From an uncultured Bacilli bacterium (GTDB taxonomy: Bacteria; Bacillota_I; Bacilli_A; RF39; UBA660): 64,000 nucleotides of DNA. The stretch spans positions 1 to 64,000 of the forward strand of contig CANQON010000006.1 of assembly GCA_947625505.1 (NCBI GenBank). The letters are read 5' to 3'. Each line of letters begins with the position of its first letter. Positions within the stretch are counted from its first letter, which is position 1. A program made the position numbers and the translations under genes. Below are positions 1 through 8,135 of this stretch, in pieces. The notes beneath the pieces are model-generated. The model saw only the letters and a program-made list of their open reading frames with translations, made no database searches and had not been told where the DNA came from.

Positions 1-232
1 ACCGGAACGGACATACCTCTGGTGTATCTGTTGTCACGCCAGTGGCAGTGCAGAGTAGCTATGTATGGAATGGATAATCGCTGAAAGCATCTAAGCGAGA
101 AGCCAACTTCAAGATGAGTTTTCCCATACGTATGTAGTAAGATCCCAAATAGACTATTTGGTTGATAGGCTAGAGGTGGAAGCATGGTGACATGTTGAGC
201 TGACTAGTACTAATAGATCGAGGATTTAATCC
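1..232 (+). rRNA. rrl: 23S ribosomal RNA, 3' end (partial)
   Basis: This is the last ~230 nt of the large-subunit rRNA and continues off the left edge. The highly conserved 3'-terminal stretches are recognisable: CTAAGCGAGAAGCC near 90, GGCTAGAGGTGGAAGC near 167, and the closing GACTAGTACTAATAGATCGAGG at about 202-223. The end near 232 is set by comparison with Bacillus 23S (…GAGGACTTAACC) and may be off by a few bases. A 66-nt A+T-rich spacer containing a small hairpin (GGGAA…TTCCC) separates it from 5S. Confidence 0.95.
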
Positions 233-298
233 TATATTTTATTCTTAATGATGAGATTAACACATTATCATGTTTTCAGGGAATTATTTCCCTTATAA

Positions 299-402
299 AT
301 TTGTGACGATAGCAAGGATGATACACCTGTTCCCATCCCGAACACAGAAGTTAAGATCCTTTACGCCGACGATAGTGTAAGCGAAAATAGGACGTTGCAA
401 AT
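299..402 (+). rRNA. rrf: 5S ribosomal RNA
   Basis: The core CCTGTTCCCATCCCGAACAC and the following AGAAGTTAAG are diagnostic of 5S rRNA. The ends are set by the closing helix, where ATTTGTGACG at 299-308 pairs with CGTTGCAAAT at 393-402. The molecule is then about 104 nt, short compared with the usual ~115-117 nt of Bacillus. The shortening is in the helix IV region (about 370-390) and resembles Mollicutes 5S. It is transcribed with the upstream 23S. Confidence 0.93.
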
Positions 403-417
403 TTTTTTTTGGTTTTT

Positions 418-447
418 AAATGACTTTACATAAAGTCATTTTTTTAT
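418..447 (+). terminator. rRNA operon terminator
   Basis: AAATGACTT and AAGTCATTT form a stem with a 5-nt loop, followed by a T run. It lies 15 nt after 5S and closes the rRNA operon. Confidence 0.85.
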
Positions 448-658
448 TATATTTACATATATTTTGCGATTATAATACTATTTAATCATATTTATTTGAT
501 TAATATTTTTATTTATTAATAATATAATCCCTTTTATTTACATTAAAAAATGCTTATAATTTGTATAAGATGACATAAAAATCTTATAATGATATCTTTT
601 TTTATAAAACTAATTGAATAGAATTGCTTTTTTTTGTTATAATTAAGATGGTGATTTT
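448..658 (+). promoter_or_regulatory. Intergenic region with the tsaE operon promoter (614-643)
   Basis: No gene is visible in 448-613, which is simple A/T-rich DNA. A promoter is predicted from TTGAAT at 614-619, an 18-nt spacer, and TATAAT at 638-643 with a TG extension (TGTTATAAT). The start codon at 659 is only 15 nt past the -10, so the ribosome site GGTGAT at 650-655 sits almost at the predicted +1. Confidence 0.7.
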
Positions 659-1108
659 ATGGAATACAAATTTACATCTCATAGCGAATATGAAACACTT
701 GAGTTAGCTCAAAACTTTGAATCAGAAAAATTTCCTAATATGGTTATTTGCCTTAATGGAGAATTAGGTAGTGGTAAAACTGTTTTTGTTAAAGGAATTG
801 CTAATGCGCTTGGTATTACGGAAAGTATAACATCGCCAACATTTACTATTGTTAAAGAATATGATGGAGAGTTGCCTCTATATCATTTTGATGTTTATCG
901 CCTAGATGGAAAAACTGATGGTATAGGTATTGAAGAGTATTTTTCTAAAAATGGTGTTGTCGTTATTGAATGGGCAGATACAATTAATGATGTCTTACCT
1001 GAAGAACGTTTAGATATTAAATTTAAAGTTGTGGGGGAAAATAAGAGAGTTTTAATTATTACTCCTCATGGCTCTAAGTATGAAGAATTATGTGAGGCGG
1101 TATTGTGA
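659..1108 (+). CDS. tsaE: tRNA t6A threonylcarbamoyltransferase complex ATPase TsaE
   Basis: TsaE is the ATPase subunit needed for N6-threonylcarbamoyladenosine formation at A37 of ANN-reading tRNAs, working with TsaB and TsaD. The 149-residue protein has the family P-loop GELGSGKT at residues 34-41, SPTFTIVKEY at about 59-68, the HFDVYRL motif at 76-82 and the conserved IEW near 103-105, all typical of the family and at usual length. It is first in a four-gene operon, ends in TGA, and overlaps tsaB by four bases. The whole t6A set except TsaC is here. Confidence 0.96.
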   Translation: MEYKFTSHSEYETLELAQNFESEKFPNMVICLNGELGSGKTVFVKGIANALGITESITSPTFTIVKEYDGELPLYHFDVYRLDGKTDGIGIEEYFSKNGVVVIEWADTINDVLPEERLDIKFKVVGENKRVLIITPHGSKYEELCEAVL

Positions 1109-1722
1109 AAATATTATTTTTAGATACGTCTTCTTTTTTTGTTTCAGTAGCAATTTTAGAAGATAGTAACGTTTTATATTTATATCAAGATGAGATTTAT
1201 GATGATATGTCATCAAAAATAATGCCTATTATTGAAGAAGGTTTTAATAAAGTTGATTTTAACATTAATGATATAGATAAAATTATAGTAGCTAATGGTC
1301 CTGGATCTTTTACGGGAGTAAGAATTGGTGTAACAATTGCTAAAGTTTTAGCATGGTCTTTAAAAAAGGATATAATAACTGTTTCTAGTTTAGAGTTATT
1401 AGCTACAACTCCTTTTAATACAAAATATATTATTCCTATGATTGATGCACGTCGTGGCTATGTTTATGCTGGTGTATATGATAATAATTTAAATAGCGTA
1501 CTTGAAGATCAATATATTAAATATGATGATTTAAAGGACTATTTTGATAATTCTACAATTGTAAGTTTTAATGAATTAGATAATGCTACAAAACCAATAA
1601 TTGATGTTGTTAAAGTTGTTGAAAAACATAAAAATGATAAAGGTGTTGTTTCCCATCTAGTTAATCCTAATTATTTGAAAAAGACAGAAGCAGAAGAACA
1701 TTTGGAGGAAAAAAATGATTAG
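1105..1722 (+). CDS. tsaB: tRNA t6A complex dimerisation protein TsaB
   Basis: TsaB is a catalytically inactive ASKHA-fold partner that binds TsaD and TsaE in the t6A synthase. The hallmark VANGPGSFTGVRIG stretch lies at about residues 62-75, and the N-terminal ILFLDTSS matches the ASKHA phosphate-1 strand. At 205 residues it is slightly shorter than the ~230 of Bacillus. It starts with GTG inside the tsaE stop (GTGA overlap), so translation is probably coupled. A ribosome site for the next gene (GGAGG near 1704) lies in its 3' end. Confidence 0.94.
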   Translation: MKILFLDTSSFFVSVAILEDSNVLYLYQDEIYDDMSSKIMPIIEEGFNKVDFNINDIDKIIVANGPGSFTGVRIGVTIAKVLAWSLKKDIITVSSLELLATTPFNTKYIIPMIDARRGYVYAGVYDNNLNSVLEDQYIKYDDLKDYFDNSTIVSFNELDNATKPIIDVVKVVEKHKNDKGVVSHLVNPNYLKKTEAEEHLEEKND

Positions 1723-2137
1723 AAAAGCTATAAAAAGTGATTATCCTTTACTTAGTAAGTATTATGCTGAGTTTTTAGATAATGATGTTGAATTATTTGA
1801 AACAGATCCATTTTCTCGTTTATTTGTTTATGAAGATGATTTTAAAATAGTTGGTTTTGTAAATTATAGTATTATTTATGATCGAGCTGAAATTAATTAC
1901 ATATATGTTGATAAAGATTATCGTGGAAAACACATTGCTAGTGAGTTCATGGAATTATTAATTACAGATGCTATTGATAGTGGATGCCATAATATATCTT
2001 TAGAAGTATCTGAAAAAAATAAAGAGGGTATAGCTTTATATGAAAAATATGGATTTGTGAAAAAAGCTATAAGAAAAAATTATTATCCTAATGGCGATGG
2101 GATATTAATGGTTAGAGAGTTGATTAATAATGAATAA
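1715..2137 (+). CDS. rimI: Ribosomal-protein-alanine acetyltransferase-like GNAT (RimI family)
   Basis: This is a GNAT-fold N-acetyltransferase of 140 residues. The C-terminal half carries the acetyl-CoA loop region DYRGKHIASEFMELL (the R/Q-x-x-G-x-G/A type) and the usual NISLEVSEKNKEGIALYEKYGF segment of RimI. RimI acetylates the N-terminus of ribosomal protein S18, and placement between tsaB and tsaD is classical. It overlaps tsaB and tsaD by eight bases each. The true substrate is inferred from family and position only. Confidence 0.87.
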   Translation: MIRKAIKSDYPLLSKYYAEFLDNDVELFETDPFSRLFVYEDDFKIVGFVNYSIIYDRAEINYIYVDKDYRGKHIASEFMELLITDAIDSGCHNISLEVSEKNKEGIALYEKYGFVKKAIRKNYYPNGDGILMVRELINNE

Positions 2138-3137
2138 AGATGTATATATATTGGGAATAGAGTCTAGTTGTGATGAGACTAGTGTTGCTATTGTTAAAAA
2201 TGGATGTATTGATTTAGCAACCGTTGTATTATCACAAATGGATGTACATGCTAATTATGGGGGAGTAGTTCCTGAAATAGCTAGTCGTATGCATGTTGAG
2301 AATATAACTATTGTTATAGAAGAGTGCTTAAGAAAAGCTAATTTAACGATGGATGATATTACAGCTATTGCAGTAACGTATGGTCCTGGCTTGATTGGAT
2401 CTTTATTAGTTGGTGTAGTAGCAGCTCAAACATTATCATATGTTTATAATAAACCTTTAGTTCCTGTTCATCATATAGCAGGGCATATTTATGCAAATAA
2501 TCTAACTAAACAAATGGCTTTTCCACTTATTGCGTTAGTAGTTAGTGGAGGGCATACAGAATTAGTTTATATGAAGGATAATTATAGCTTTGAAAAGATA
2601 GGAGGCACTTTAGATGATGCTGTAGGAGAAGCTTATGATAAAGTAGCTCGTATTATTAAAGTACCTTATCCAGGAGGCCCATTAGTAGATAAAATGTCTC
2701 ATCAAGGGCGTGATAGCTATAATTTACCAATACCTTTAGATGATGATTCCTATAATTTTAGTTTTAGTGGATTAAAAAGTGCGGTTATTAACTTAGTACA
2801 TAATGAAGAACAAAGAGGCAATGAAATTAATAAAGAAGATTTGGCGTGTTCTTTTCAAACTAGAGTAGTTAATATTTTATGTAAAAAGACTCTTCGTGCA
2901 TTAAAATCTTTCAATGTTAATAATTTGATTGTTGCTGGAGGAGTTGCAGCTAATAGTGGCATTAGAGAGAGATTAACTGCTATTTGTGAAGAAAATAATA
3001 TTAATCTTACAATTCCAGAATTTAAATATTGTACAGATAATGCCACAATGATTGCTGCTGCAGGTTATTTTGCTTATCAACTTGGTAGAAGAGCAGGCTT
3101 AGATTTAAAAGCAAAAGCTAATACCCCATTAGAATAG
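2130..3137 (+). CDS. tsaD: tRNA N6-adenosine threonylcarbamoyltransferase TsaD
   Basis: TsaD is the catalytic subunit that moves the threonylcarbamoyl group from TC-AMP to tRNA A37. The 335-residue protein is full length. Visible signatures are GIESSCDETSVA at 9-20, YGPGLIGSLLVG at 84-95, the metal-binding HxxxH in VHHIAGH (H115 and H119), SGGHTEL near 145, GEAYDK near 166, and the C-terminal NATMIAAAGY carrying the metal-ligand Asp just before it. It overlaps rimI by eight bases and is followed after ten bases by a nucleotidyltransferase gene. Confidence 0.97.
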   Translation: MNKDVYILGIESSCDETSVAIVKNGCIDLATVVLSQMDVHANYGGVVPEIASRMHVENITIVIEECLRKANLTMDDITAIAVTYGPGLIGSLLVGVVAAQTLSYVYNKPLVPVHHIAGHIYANNLTKQMAFPLIALVVSGGHTELVYMKDNYSFEKIGGTLDDAVGEAYDKVARIIKVPYPGGPLVDKMSHQGRDSYNLPIPLDDDSYNFSFSGLKSAVINLVHNEEQRGNEINKEDLACSFQTRVVNILCKKTLRALKSFNVNNLIVAGGVAANSGIRERLTAICEENNINLTIPEFKYCTDNATMIAAAGYFAYQLGRRAGLDLKAKANTPLE

Positions 3138-3147
3138 GAGTGAATAA

Positions 3148-3831
3148 ATGAAATGCATAATTTTATGTGCAGGATATAGTGAAACAAATGATCTTTTAGA
3201 GCCACATGCTTTATTCAAAGTAGATGAAAGTACTACAGCTTTAGATGTACTTATCGAACAAGTAAAAAAGATAGATGAAATTAATCAAATATTTGTAGTA
3301 ACAAATGGAAAATATTATGATAAGTTTTTAAATTGGTTAGATAAAAAACAAATAGATATGGTTAAAATAATCAATGATAATACTACTTCTCCTAATGCTA
3401 AATTAGGAGCTATTGGTGATATAAAGTTTACATTAAATTGTGAAAATGTTGATGATGATTTGCTTATTGTAGCAGGTGATGCAATATACGACTTTGATTT
3501 AGAAAATATCTTTGATTATTATAAAGAAAAGAAAAGTGCTGTTGTTGCCGTTAAAAAGGCTGATAATGTTTTAGATTTAAAGAAATATGGTGTTATTAAG
3601 TTTGATAGCAATAATAAAGTAATCGAAATGCATGAAAAGGTTAATGAGCCAATTGGTACACATATGGCTTTAGCGCTTTACTTTTATCCTAGAGAGACTA
3701 TTCGTATGTTTGATTATTATTTATCAGAAGGTAATAAGACGACTTCTCCAGGTTATTTTCTAGAGTATTTATATAGTAATTTAGATGTGTATGCTTATGA
3801 AATAAATGGTGAGTATTATAGTTTAAAATAA
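3148..3831 (+). CDS. Divergent sugar-nucleotidyltransferase-like protein
   Basis: This 227-residue protein has the start of a nucleotidyltransferase (RmlA/GlmU type) Rossmann fold: MKCIILCAGY, then LLIVAGDAIYDFDLENI (the GD metal-site region) at about 108-124, and VKKADNVLDLKKYGVIKFD, as in sugar-1-phosphate nucleotidyltransferases. The nucleotide-binding loop, normally GxGTRLxPxT with a following PKxL lysine, is changed to GYSETNDLLEPHALFKV. Activity with an NTP is therefore uncertain. It is last in the tsaEBD operon, ten bases after tsaD and before a terminator. The substrate is unknown. Confidence 0.6.
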   Translation: MKCIILCAGYSETNDLLEPHALFKVDESTTALDVLIEQVKKIDEINQIFVVTNGKYYDKFLNWLDKKQIDMVKIINDNTTSPNAKLGAIGDIKFTLNCENVDDDLLIVAGDAIYDFDLENIFDYYKEKKSAVVAVKKADNVLDLKKYGVIKFDSNNKVIEMHEKVNEPIGTHMALALYFYPRETIRMFDYYLSEGNKTTSPGYFLEYLYSNLDVYAYEINGEYYSLK

Positions 3832-3840
3832 CGTAAAATG

Positions 3841-3862
3841 GAGGGTATAATTACCCTCTTTT
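3841..3862 (+). terminator. Terminator of the tsa operon
   Basis: GAGGGTA and TACCCTC (3841-3858) form a 7-bp stem followed by TTTT. Confidence 0.75.
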
Positions 3863-3865
3863 AAA

Positions 3866-3894
3866 TTGACTTTAAACAATAGTTATAGTACAAT
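3866..3894 (+). promoter_or_regulatory. Sigma-A promoter of the SPFH gene
   Basis: TTGACT at 3866-3871, a 17-nt spacer and TACAAT at 3889-3894, followed 23 nt later by the ATG. Confidence 0.7.
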
Positions 3895-3917
3895 ATGTGT
3901 AGATTGGGGATGTAATT

Positions 3918-5399
3918 ATGAATGAGGAACAAACACAACATAAAGTATTACCACAACGTTGGAGAAAAAAAGGTATTTTCTATGTAGTAGATTCAGGTGC
4001 AGTTTTAGTAAAAAGAAGCCCTTTTAGAAGAGGAAGAAAATTAGATGATAAAGTGATTAATCACTGGACAATTGGATCATATCAAGAAGAATCAGTTGAA
4101 CATCGTGGAGATGACATTATATTGGCTGATTGTACAGTTGGAGAACTAAGAGATTTAAAGGAAAAAACTAATCCTAGAGATAAAAAATTAATAGAAAAAA
4201 TATTAAGAAAAAAAGAGGCAAAAGAAGATATACCTGACGATTTAAAAGATATAACTATTCCTGCAGACAAAGAGACTATTATACGTCGTAGAATAAATGC
4301 TAAGGTAGGTATTCATATTAGATGGCCTTGGCAACAAATATTAATTTTACCTTTAGGTGAACAAAAAATGGATACTCCTTCTGTAAAGATTGATATTGAA
4401 GAAACTGATAAAGATGATCCAACTAAGAAAAGCGTATTCCGTTATGAATTAGACACCGATTATCGTTTTGAAATAACTGATCCAGATAAGTATGCATATA
4501 TGCTTAATTCAATAGCTAATGAAGTAGGTTCTAAAGAAGCTAGAGTAGAATTAAGTAAACGTGTTGGTTCATTATTAGATGCTTTAGTTAGCTCATATGC
4601 GAGAACTTATGGAATTCAAAAATTTAATACAGAATCTCCAGATCAATTAAGAGAAAGATTTAATTTTGAGCTTGCTAAAATTGGAAATAGCTATGGAATA
4701 GAAATTACTAAGTTCTATGTTAAAAAGATATCATTCCCTCAAGTAGTAATTGAAAGTAGTGAAAAGATTAAAAAGGCTGCTGCTGAAAAGGCTGCTCGTA
4801 TAGCAAAAGCACAAGCTGAAGCTGAAGCTACAAGACTTGAAGGAGCTGCTAGTGCTGAAAGACAAAAAATGACAATTGAAAAAATGTTAGAGGCTTTAAA
4901 TGTTGATCCTAGTTTTGTAAGTTTACCTGCAGAAGATAAGATGAACGCTCTACAAAGAATCATTGTTGCTAATACAGGAAAAGCTATTTTTACAATGAGT
5001 GATGGAAGAGGACCTGCTGCTAATGATCCAACAGCAAGTTTAATAGCAGCTTTACATGCTTATTTTGGTGTTGATAAGGGTTCTAAAGATGGCAAGCCAA
5101 TCGACTCTCATGACAGCGATTCTCATGATGGAGGATCTGGTAGTGATTCTCATGGCAGCGATTCTCATGATCATGATGCAGATAAGAATAGAGAAGATAT
5201 GATTCGTATCTTATCTGATAATAACTTATTAACTGGAAAAGGAACATTAGATTTTGATGCTTGTGAGTTTATTGCTAAAAGACGTGGAGAACCTATTAAA
5301 AAATACACTGTTGATGATTTAACAGCTGAAGATGTTGCAGCCTTAGTTGCAGAATTTAGTAAAGGTGACTCTAAAGGAGCAGATTCTAAAACAAAATAA
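3918..5399 (+). CDS. SPFH/band-7 domain protein with His/Ser/Asp-rich linker
   Basis: The 493-residue protein has an SPFH (stomatin/prohibitin/flotillin) core at about residues 120-280. It is followed by an alanine-rich coiled coil (about 281-325, EKIKKAAAEKAARIAKAQAE). A second region at 325-390 leads into a linker built from repeats of (D)SHD/SHG with a GGSGS stretch (about 395-422), then a folded C-terminal tail rich in acidic residues. No transmembrane segment or signal peptide is visible, unusual for SPFH proteins, so membrane association would be peripheral. It has its own promoter and terminator. The function is unknown; scaffold or microdomain roles are known for the family. Confidence 0.75.
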   Translation: MNEEQTQHKVLPQRWRKKGIFYVVDSGAVLVKRSPFRRGRKLDDKVINHWTIGSYQEESVEHRGDDIILADCTVGELRDLKEKTNPRDKKLIEKILRKKEAKEDIPDDLKDITIPADKETIIRRRINAKVGIHIRWPWQQILILPLGEQKMDTPSVKIDIEETDKDDPTKKSVFRYELDTDYRFEITDPDKYAYMLNSIANEVGSKEARVELSKRVGSLLDALVSSYARTYGIQKFNTESPDQLRERFNFELAKIGNSYGIEITKFYVKKISFPQVVIESSEKIKKAAAEKAARIAKAQAEAEATRLEGAASAERQKMTIEKMLEALNVDPSFVSLPAEDKMNALQRIIVANTGKAIFTMSDGRGPAANDPTASLIAALHAYFGVDKGSKDGKPIDSHDSDSHDGGSGSDSHGSDSHDHDADKNREDMIRILSDNNLLTGKGTLDFDACEFIAKRRGEPIKKYTVDDLTAEDVAALVAEFSKGDSKGADSKTK

Positions 5400-5404
5400 A
5401 AAAG

Positions 5405-5427
5405 ACTACGCTAATGCGTAGTTTTTT
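5405..5427. terminator. Bidirectional terminator between convergent genes
   Basis: ACTACGC-TAAT-GCGTAGT (5405-5422) has A/T runs on both sides (AAAAAAG before, TTTTTT after). It serves the SPFH gene and the minus-strand permease, whose last codons lie within it. Confidence 0.85.
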
Positions 5428-6202
5428 CATACCTTTTTTCTATATAATAAACGAGATAATATAATGTAGTTGCTACTATGCATAAAAGGATTACTCCAGA
5501 CATGACTAGATCTAGATTAAAAACTTGTGAACCATACATAATTAGATAACCTATACCTTTTTTAGATACTAAGAATTCACCCATGATAATTCCAATTAAA
5601 GACATACTAATGCATATCTTTAAATTACTAATTATATTTGGAATGTTACCTGGAAAGATTAAATAGTAAAATAATTTTGTTCTACTCTTAGTTAGAGATT
5701 TTATTAATTTTATTTTAGTCTCATCAATACTCATAAAACCATTATATATATTTATCATTAATACAATGGAACTAATAAGTATAGCCATAATAATAATAGA
5801 TGTTGTTGTTGCGCCAAACCAAATTAATATGATGGGTCCTAATGCTACTTTAGGAAGACTATTAATAACTGTTAAATAAGGTTCAACAACTTTAGAAATA
5901 AAAGGGAAATACCATAGAATAGATGCAACAATTATACCTAATAACATACTGATAATAAAACTAATAATAGTTTCATAAATAGTTGTATATATATGAATAA
6001 AGAGATTATTACTACTGTACAATTGATATATTGTTTTAATAATATTTTTAGGAGAAGATATAATAAAAGAGTCGATAATTTTTAAATCGGTTAATATTTG
6101 CCATGCAATTATGAAGATAATAAAGATTAATAGTTGACAAATATACATCTTATATTTATCTTTTTTTTGTTTTCTTAAAAAAAGTTTATGTTCCTTACTC
6201 AT
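5411..6202 (-). CDS. ABC importer permease (SsuC/TauC/ThiX type)
   Basis: This is a 263-residue integral membrane protein of the BPD_transp_1 family. It has about six hydrophobic segments and the cytoplasmic EAA-like loop where the ATPase docks (KLIKSLTKSRTKLFYYLIFPGNIPNIISNLKICI). This loop and the C-terminal GEFLVSKKGIGYLI are typical of nitrate/sulfonate/taurine/thiamine-precursor transporters. It is the last gene of a three-gene minus-strand operon and overlaps the ATPase gene by eight bases. The substrate cannot be read from sequence. Confidence 0.88.
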   Translation of the reverse strand: MSKEHKLFLRKQKKDKYKMYICQLLIFIIFIIAWQILTDLKIIDSFIISSPKNIIKTIYQLYSSNNLFIHIYTTIYETIISFIISMLLGIIVASILWYFPFISKVVEPYLTVINSLPKVALGPIILIWFGATTTSIIIMAILISSIVLMINIYNGFMSIDETKIKLIKSLTKSRTKLFYYLIFPGNIPNIISNLKICISMSLIGIIMGEFLVSKKGIGYLIMYGSQVFNLDLVMSGVILLCIVATTLYYLVYYIEKRYEKTTH

Positions 6203-6935
6203 GATCTATTTCCTTCCATATAAGATTATAGTATTCATTAAATAAATGACTATTTCTTCTTTCAATTGGAGACAACTCTTGATCATAAGTTATATTATAT
6301 ATTTGTTTTATATGACTAGGTCTTATACTTAAAACGATTACTTTACTACATAAAGTTATAGCTTCCGAAATATCATGCGTTACTAATATCATGGTCTTAT
6401 TTTCATTTTTTAAAATGTTATATACATCATTAGATATGTTTAAACGTGATTGAAAGTCTAAAGCACTAAAGGGTTCATCCATTAATAAAATATCGGGTTT
6501 AATAGCTAAAGTACGAATAAGGGCTACACGTTTTCGCATACCTCCTGATAGATTATTTGGATAACTATTTATAAAGTCTCCTAAACCATATTTATTTAAT
6601 AAATCAATTACGTATTGCTTGTTTTCCTTAGTTAATTGATTAGTTATTCTTAAACCTAGTAAACAGTTATCAAGAACATTTAACCAATCAAATAGAGCAT
6701 CTTCTTGAAGCATGTAGCCAATAATACGATTATGATAATCAATAGCGCCTGATGTAGGTTCTTCTTGTTTATTTAAAATCGATAATAATGTAGATTTACC
6801 ACATCCTGAGGGACCTACTATTGCTATAAAGTCACCTTCATTAACGTCTAAGGAAATATCTTTTATAGCTTTAATTTCATCTTTCATAGTATGATAAGTT
6901 TTCGTGATATTTTTAATAGAAAGAATATTATTCAT
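6195..6935 (-). CDS. ABC importer ATP-binding protein (SsuB/TauB/ThiZ type)
   Basis: This 246-residue nucleotide-binding domain energises the importer. It has Walker A GPSGCGKST at about residues 42-50, a Q-loop (GYMLQEDALFDWLNVLDN), an ABC signature LSGGMRKRVAL, Walker B ILLMDEPFSALD and the switch His in LVTHDISEA. The set is complete. It overlaps the substrate-binding protein gene by eight bases and the permease gene by eight bases, implying coupled translation in the order binding protein, ATPase, permease. Confidence 0.93.
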   Translation of the reverse strand: MNNILSIKNITKTYHTMKDEIKAIKDISLDVNEGDFIAIVGPSGCGKSTLLSILNKQEEPTSGAIDYHNRIIGYMLQEDALFDWLNVLDNCLLGLRITNQLTKENKQYVIDLLNKYGLGDFINSYPNNLSGGMRKRVALIRTLAIKPDILLMDEPFSALDFQSRLNISNDVYNILKNENKTMILVTHDISEAITLCSKVIVLSIRPSHIKQIYNITYDQELSPIERRNSHLFNEYYNLIWKEIDHE

Positions 6936-7905
6936 TATTTTGATTTTGAACTAATATATTGAATGGAACTCTTTTATCTAAGAATCCATTGAATTCAACT
7001 ATATCTTGCATATGCTTATATCCAGATTCTGATATAGTTGTTGTATCATACCATGAGTCAATATCACGATATCTTTTAATAACAGTTGTTATATCATTTA
7101 AATTAGTATCAGGAAAGTAATCTACTAATATTTTAGCTAATTCTTCATCACTATGTGATTTAGTATAATTAATACCTTTTTGAATAGCTTTAGTAAAGTT
7201 TTGAATAACATCAGGATGTTCTTCTATATAACTCTTTAAAGCATTAAATGTTGTATAAGGTACTTCTCCTCCTAATTCACCTACAGATTTGATTACATAT
7301 CCTTGTTTTTCCTTTTCTAAAGCTAATCCATTTGGTTCAAATAAGGTAACTAGATCCCCATTTCCTCCAATAAATGCTCCAGATAAAGCAGCAAAATCAA
7401 TACTTGTATCAACAGTTGCTTTAACATTATTTTGATTTAAAGTATAATTTAGTGTCATAGCAGGCATACCTCCATTACGACCTCCTAAAATAGTTTTATT
7501 ATTTAAATAATCTAAAGTAAAGTTATTAACAGGTTCTCTAGATATTAAAAAGCTTCCATCTTTTTTTGTTAATCCTGCAAAGTTTATTAAATAGTCTTTA
7601 GCGCCTTTGTTATATATATATAATGTTTGTTCACTGCCACAAAAACCTATTTCTACATCTTTTGACATAACAGCAGATGCTACTTTATCAGCTCCACTTG
7701 TTAGAATTATTTCAACATCTAATCCATTTTCTTCAAAGAATCCTAAAGCATCAGCTACATACATTGGTGTATAAAATAAACTGTGCGTAACTTCTGCTAC
7801 TTTAACTTTGGTTAAGTTATTATCTTCTTTATTATTATTTTTTAATACAAAACAAAAGGTTGATAGAAAAGCGATACAAATAAGGGTAATAATAATCTTT
7901 TTCAT
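6928..7905 (-). CDS. ABC importer substrate-binding protein (NMT1/THI5-like)
   Basis: The 325-residue extracellular binding protein has an N-terminal hydrophobic segment (IIITLICIAFLSTFCFVL), then the family signature VKVAEVTHSLFYTPMYVADALGFFEENGLDVEI. This superfamily includes ThiY (pyrimidine precursor), SsuA and TauA. The Cys in the signal region (FLSTFC) does not match a good lipobox, so it may be anchored by an uncleaved signal. The start is supported by AAAGGAGA just upstream. No TPP riboswitch or other known leader is visible upstream, which argues weakly against thiamine-type control. The substrate is unknown. Confidence 0.85.
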   Translation of the reverse strand: MKKIIITLICIAFLSTFCFVLKNNNKEDNNLTKVKVAEVTHSLFYTPMYVADALGFFEENGLDVEIILTSGADKVASAVMSKDVEIGFCGSEQTLYIYNKGAKDYLINFAGLTKKDGSFLISREPVNNFTLDYLNNKTILGGRNGGMPAMTLNYTLNQNNVKATVDTSIDFAALSGAFIGGNGDLVTLFEPNGLALEKEKQGYVIKSVGELGGEVPYTTFNALKSYIEEHPDVIQNFTKAIQKGINYTKSHSDEELAKILVDYFPDTNLNDITTVIKRYRDIDSWYDTTTISESGYKHMQDIVEFNGFLDKRVPFNILVQNQNNE

Positions 7906-7988
7906 TTTTTATCTCCTTTCTTAAATATTATATTCATATTAATTTATAATGTGTTACAATAGTATTGTCTTAAGAAATAATAAAAATG

Positions 7989-8071
7989 AATATTTACATA
8001 ATAACATATGCAATAATTAAAAGAATAAAGGTAACAATATCATAAATTAACAGTTAATTTATGTAAATATT
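7989..8071. promoter_or_regulatory. Nested inverted repeats between divergent transporter genes
   Basis: The 230-bp gap between the divergent importer and exporter operons holds two perfect inverted repeats. CATAAATTAA-CAG-TTAATTTATG is at 8041-8063. AATATTTACATAA at 7989-8001 matches, inverted, TTATGTAAATATT at 8059-8071. They overlap at 8059-8063. There is no T run, so this is not a terminator. A repressor-binding region is plausible. A minus-strand promoter for the importer is likely at about 7943-7971 (AAGACA-17-TATAAA read on the minus strand). Confidence 0.45.
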
Positions 8072-8084
8072 ATGTATTGGTATT

Positions 8085-8113
8085 TAGACAATTATTTAAA
8101 GATATGATATAAA
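8085..8113 (+). promoter_or_regulatory. Promoter of the ABC exporter operon
   Basis: TAGACA at 8085-8090, a 17-nt spacer and TATAAA at 8108-8113, 22 nt before the start codon and just downstream of the inverted repeats. Confidence 0.6.
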
Positions 8114-8135
8114 ATTATTTAGATTGGAGTGGACG

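Noticed and set aside
4739-4963. Minus-strand open frame opposite the SPFH coiled coil
   Set aside because: It mirrors the alanine-rich repeat of the plus-strand gene and has no ribosome site.
7906-8120. TPP or other riboswitch upstream of the importer
   Set aside because: No CUGAGA/ACCUG-type core is present; only simple inverted repeats are seen.
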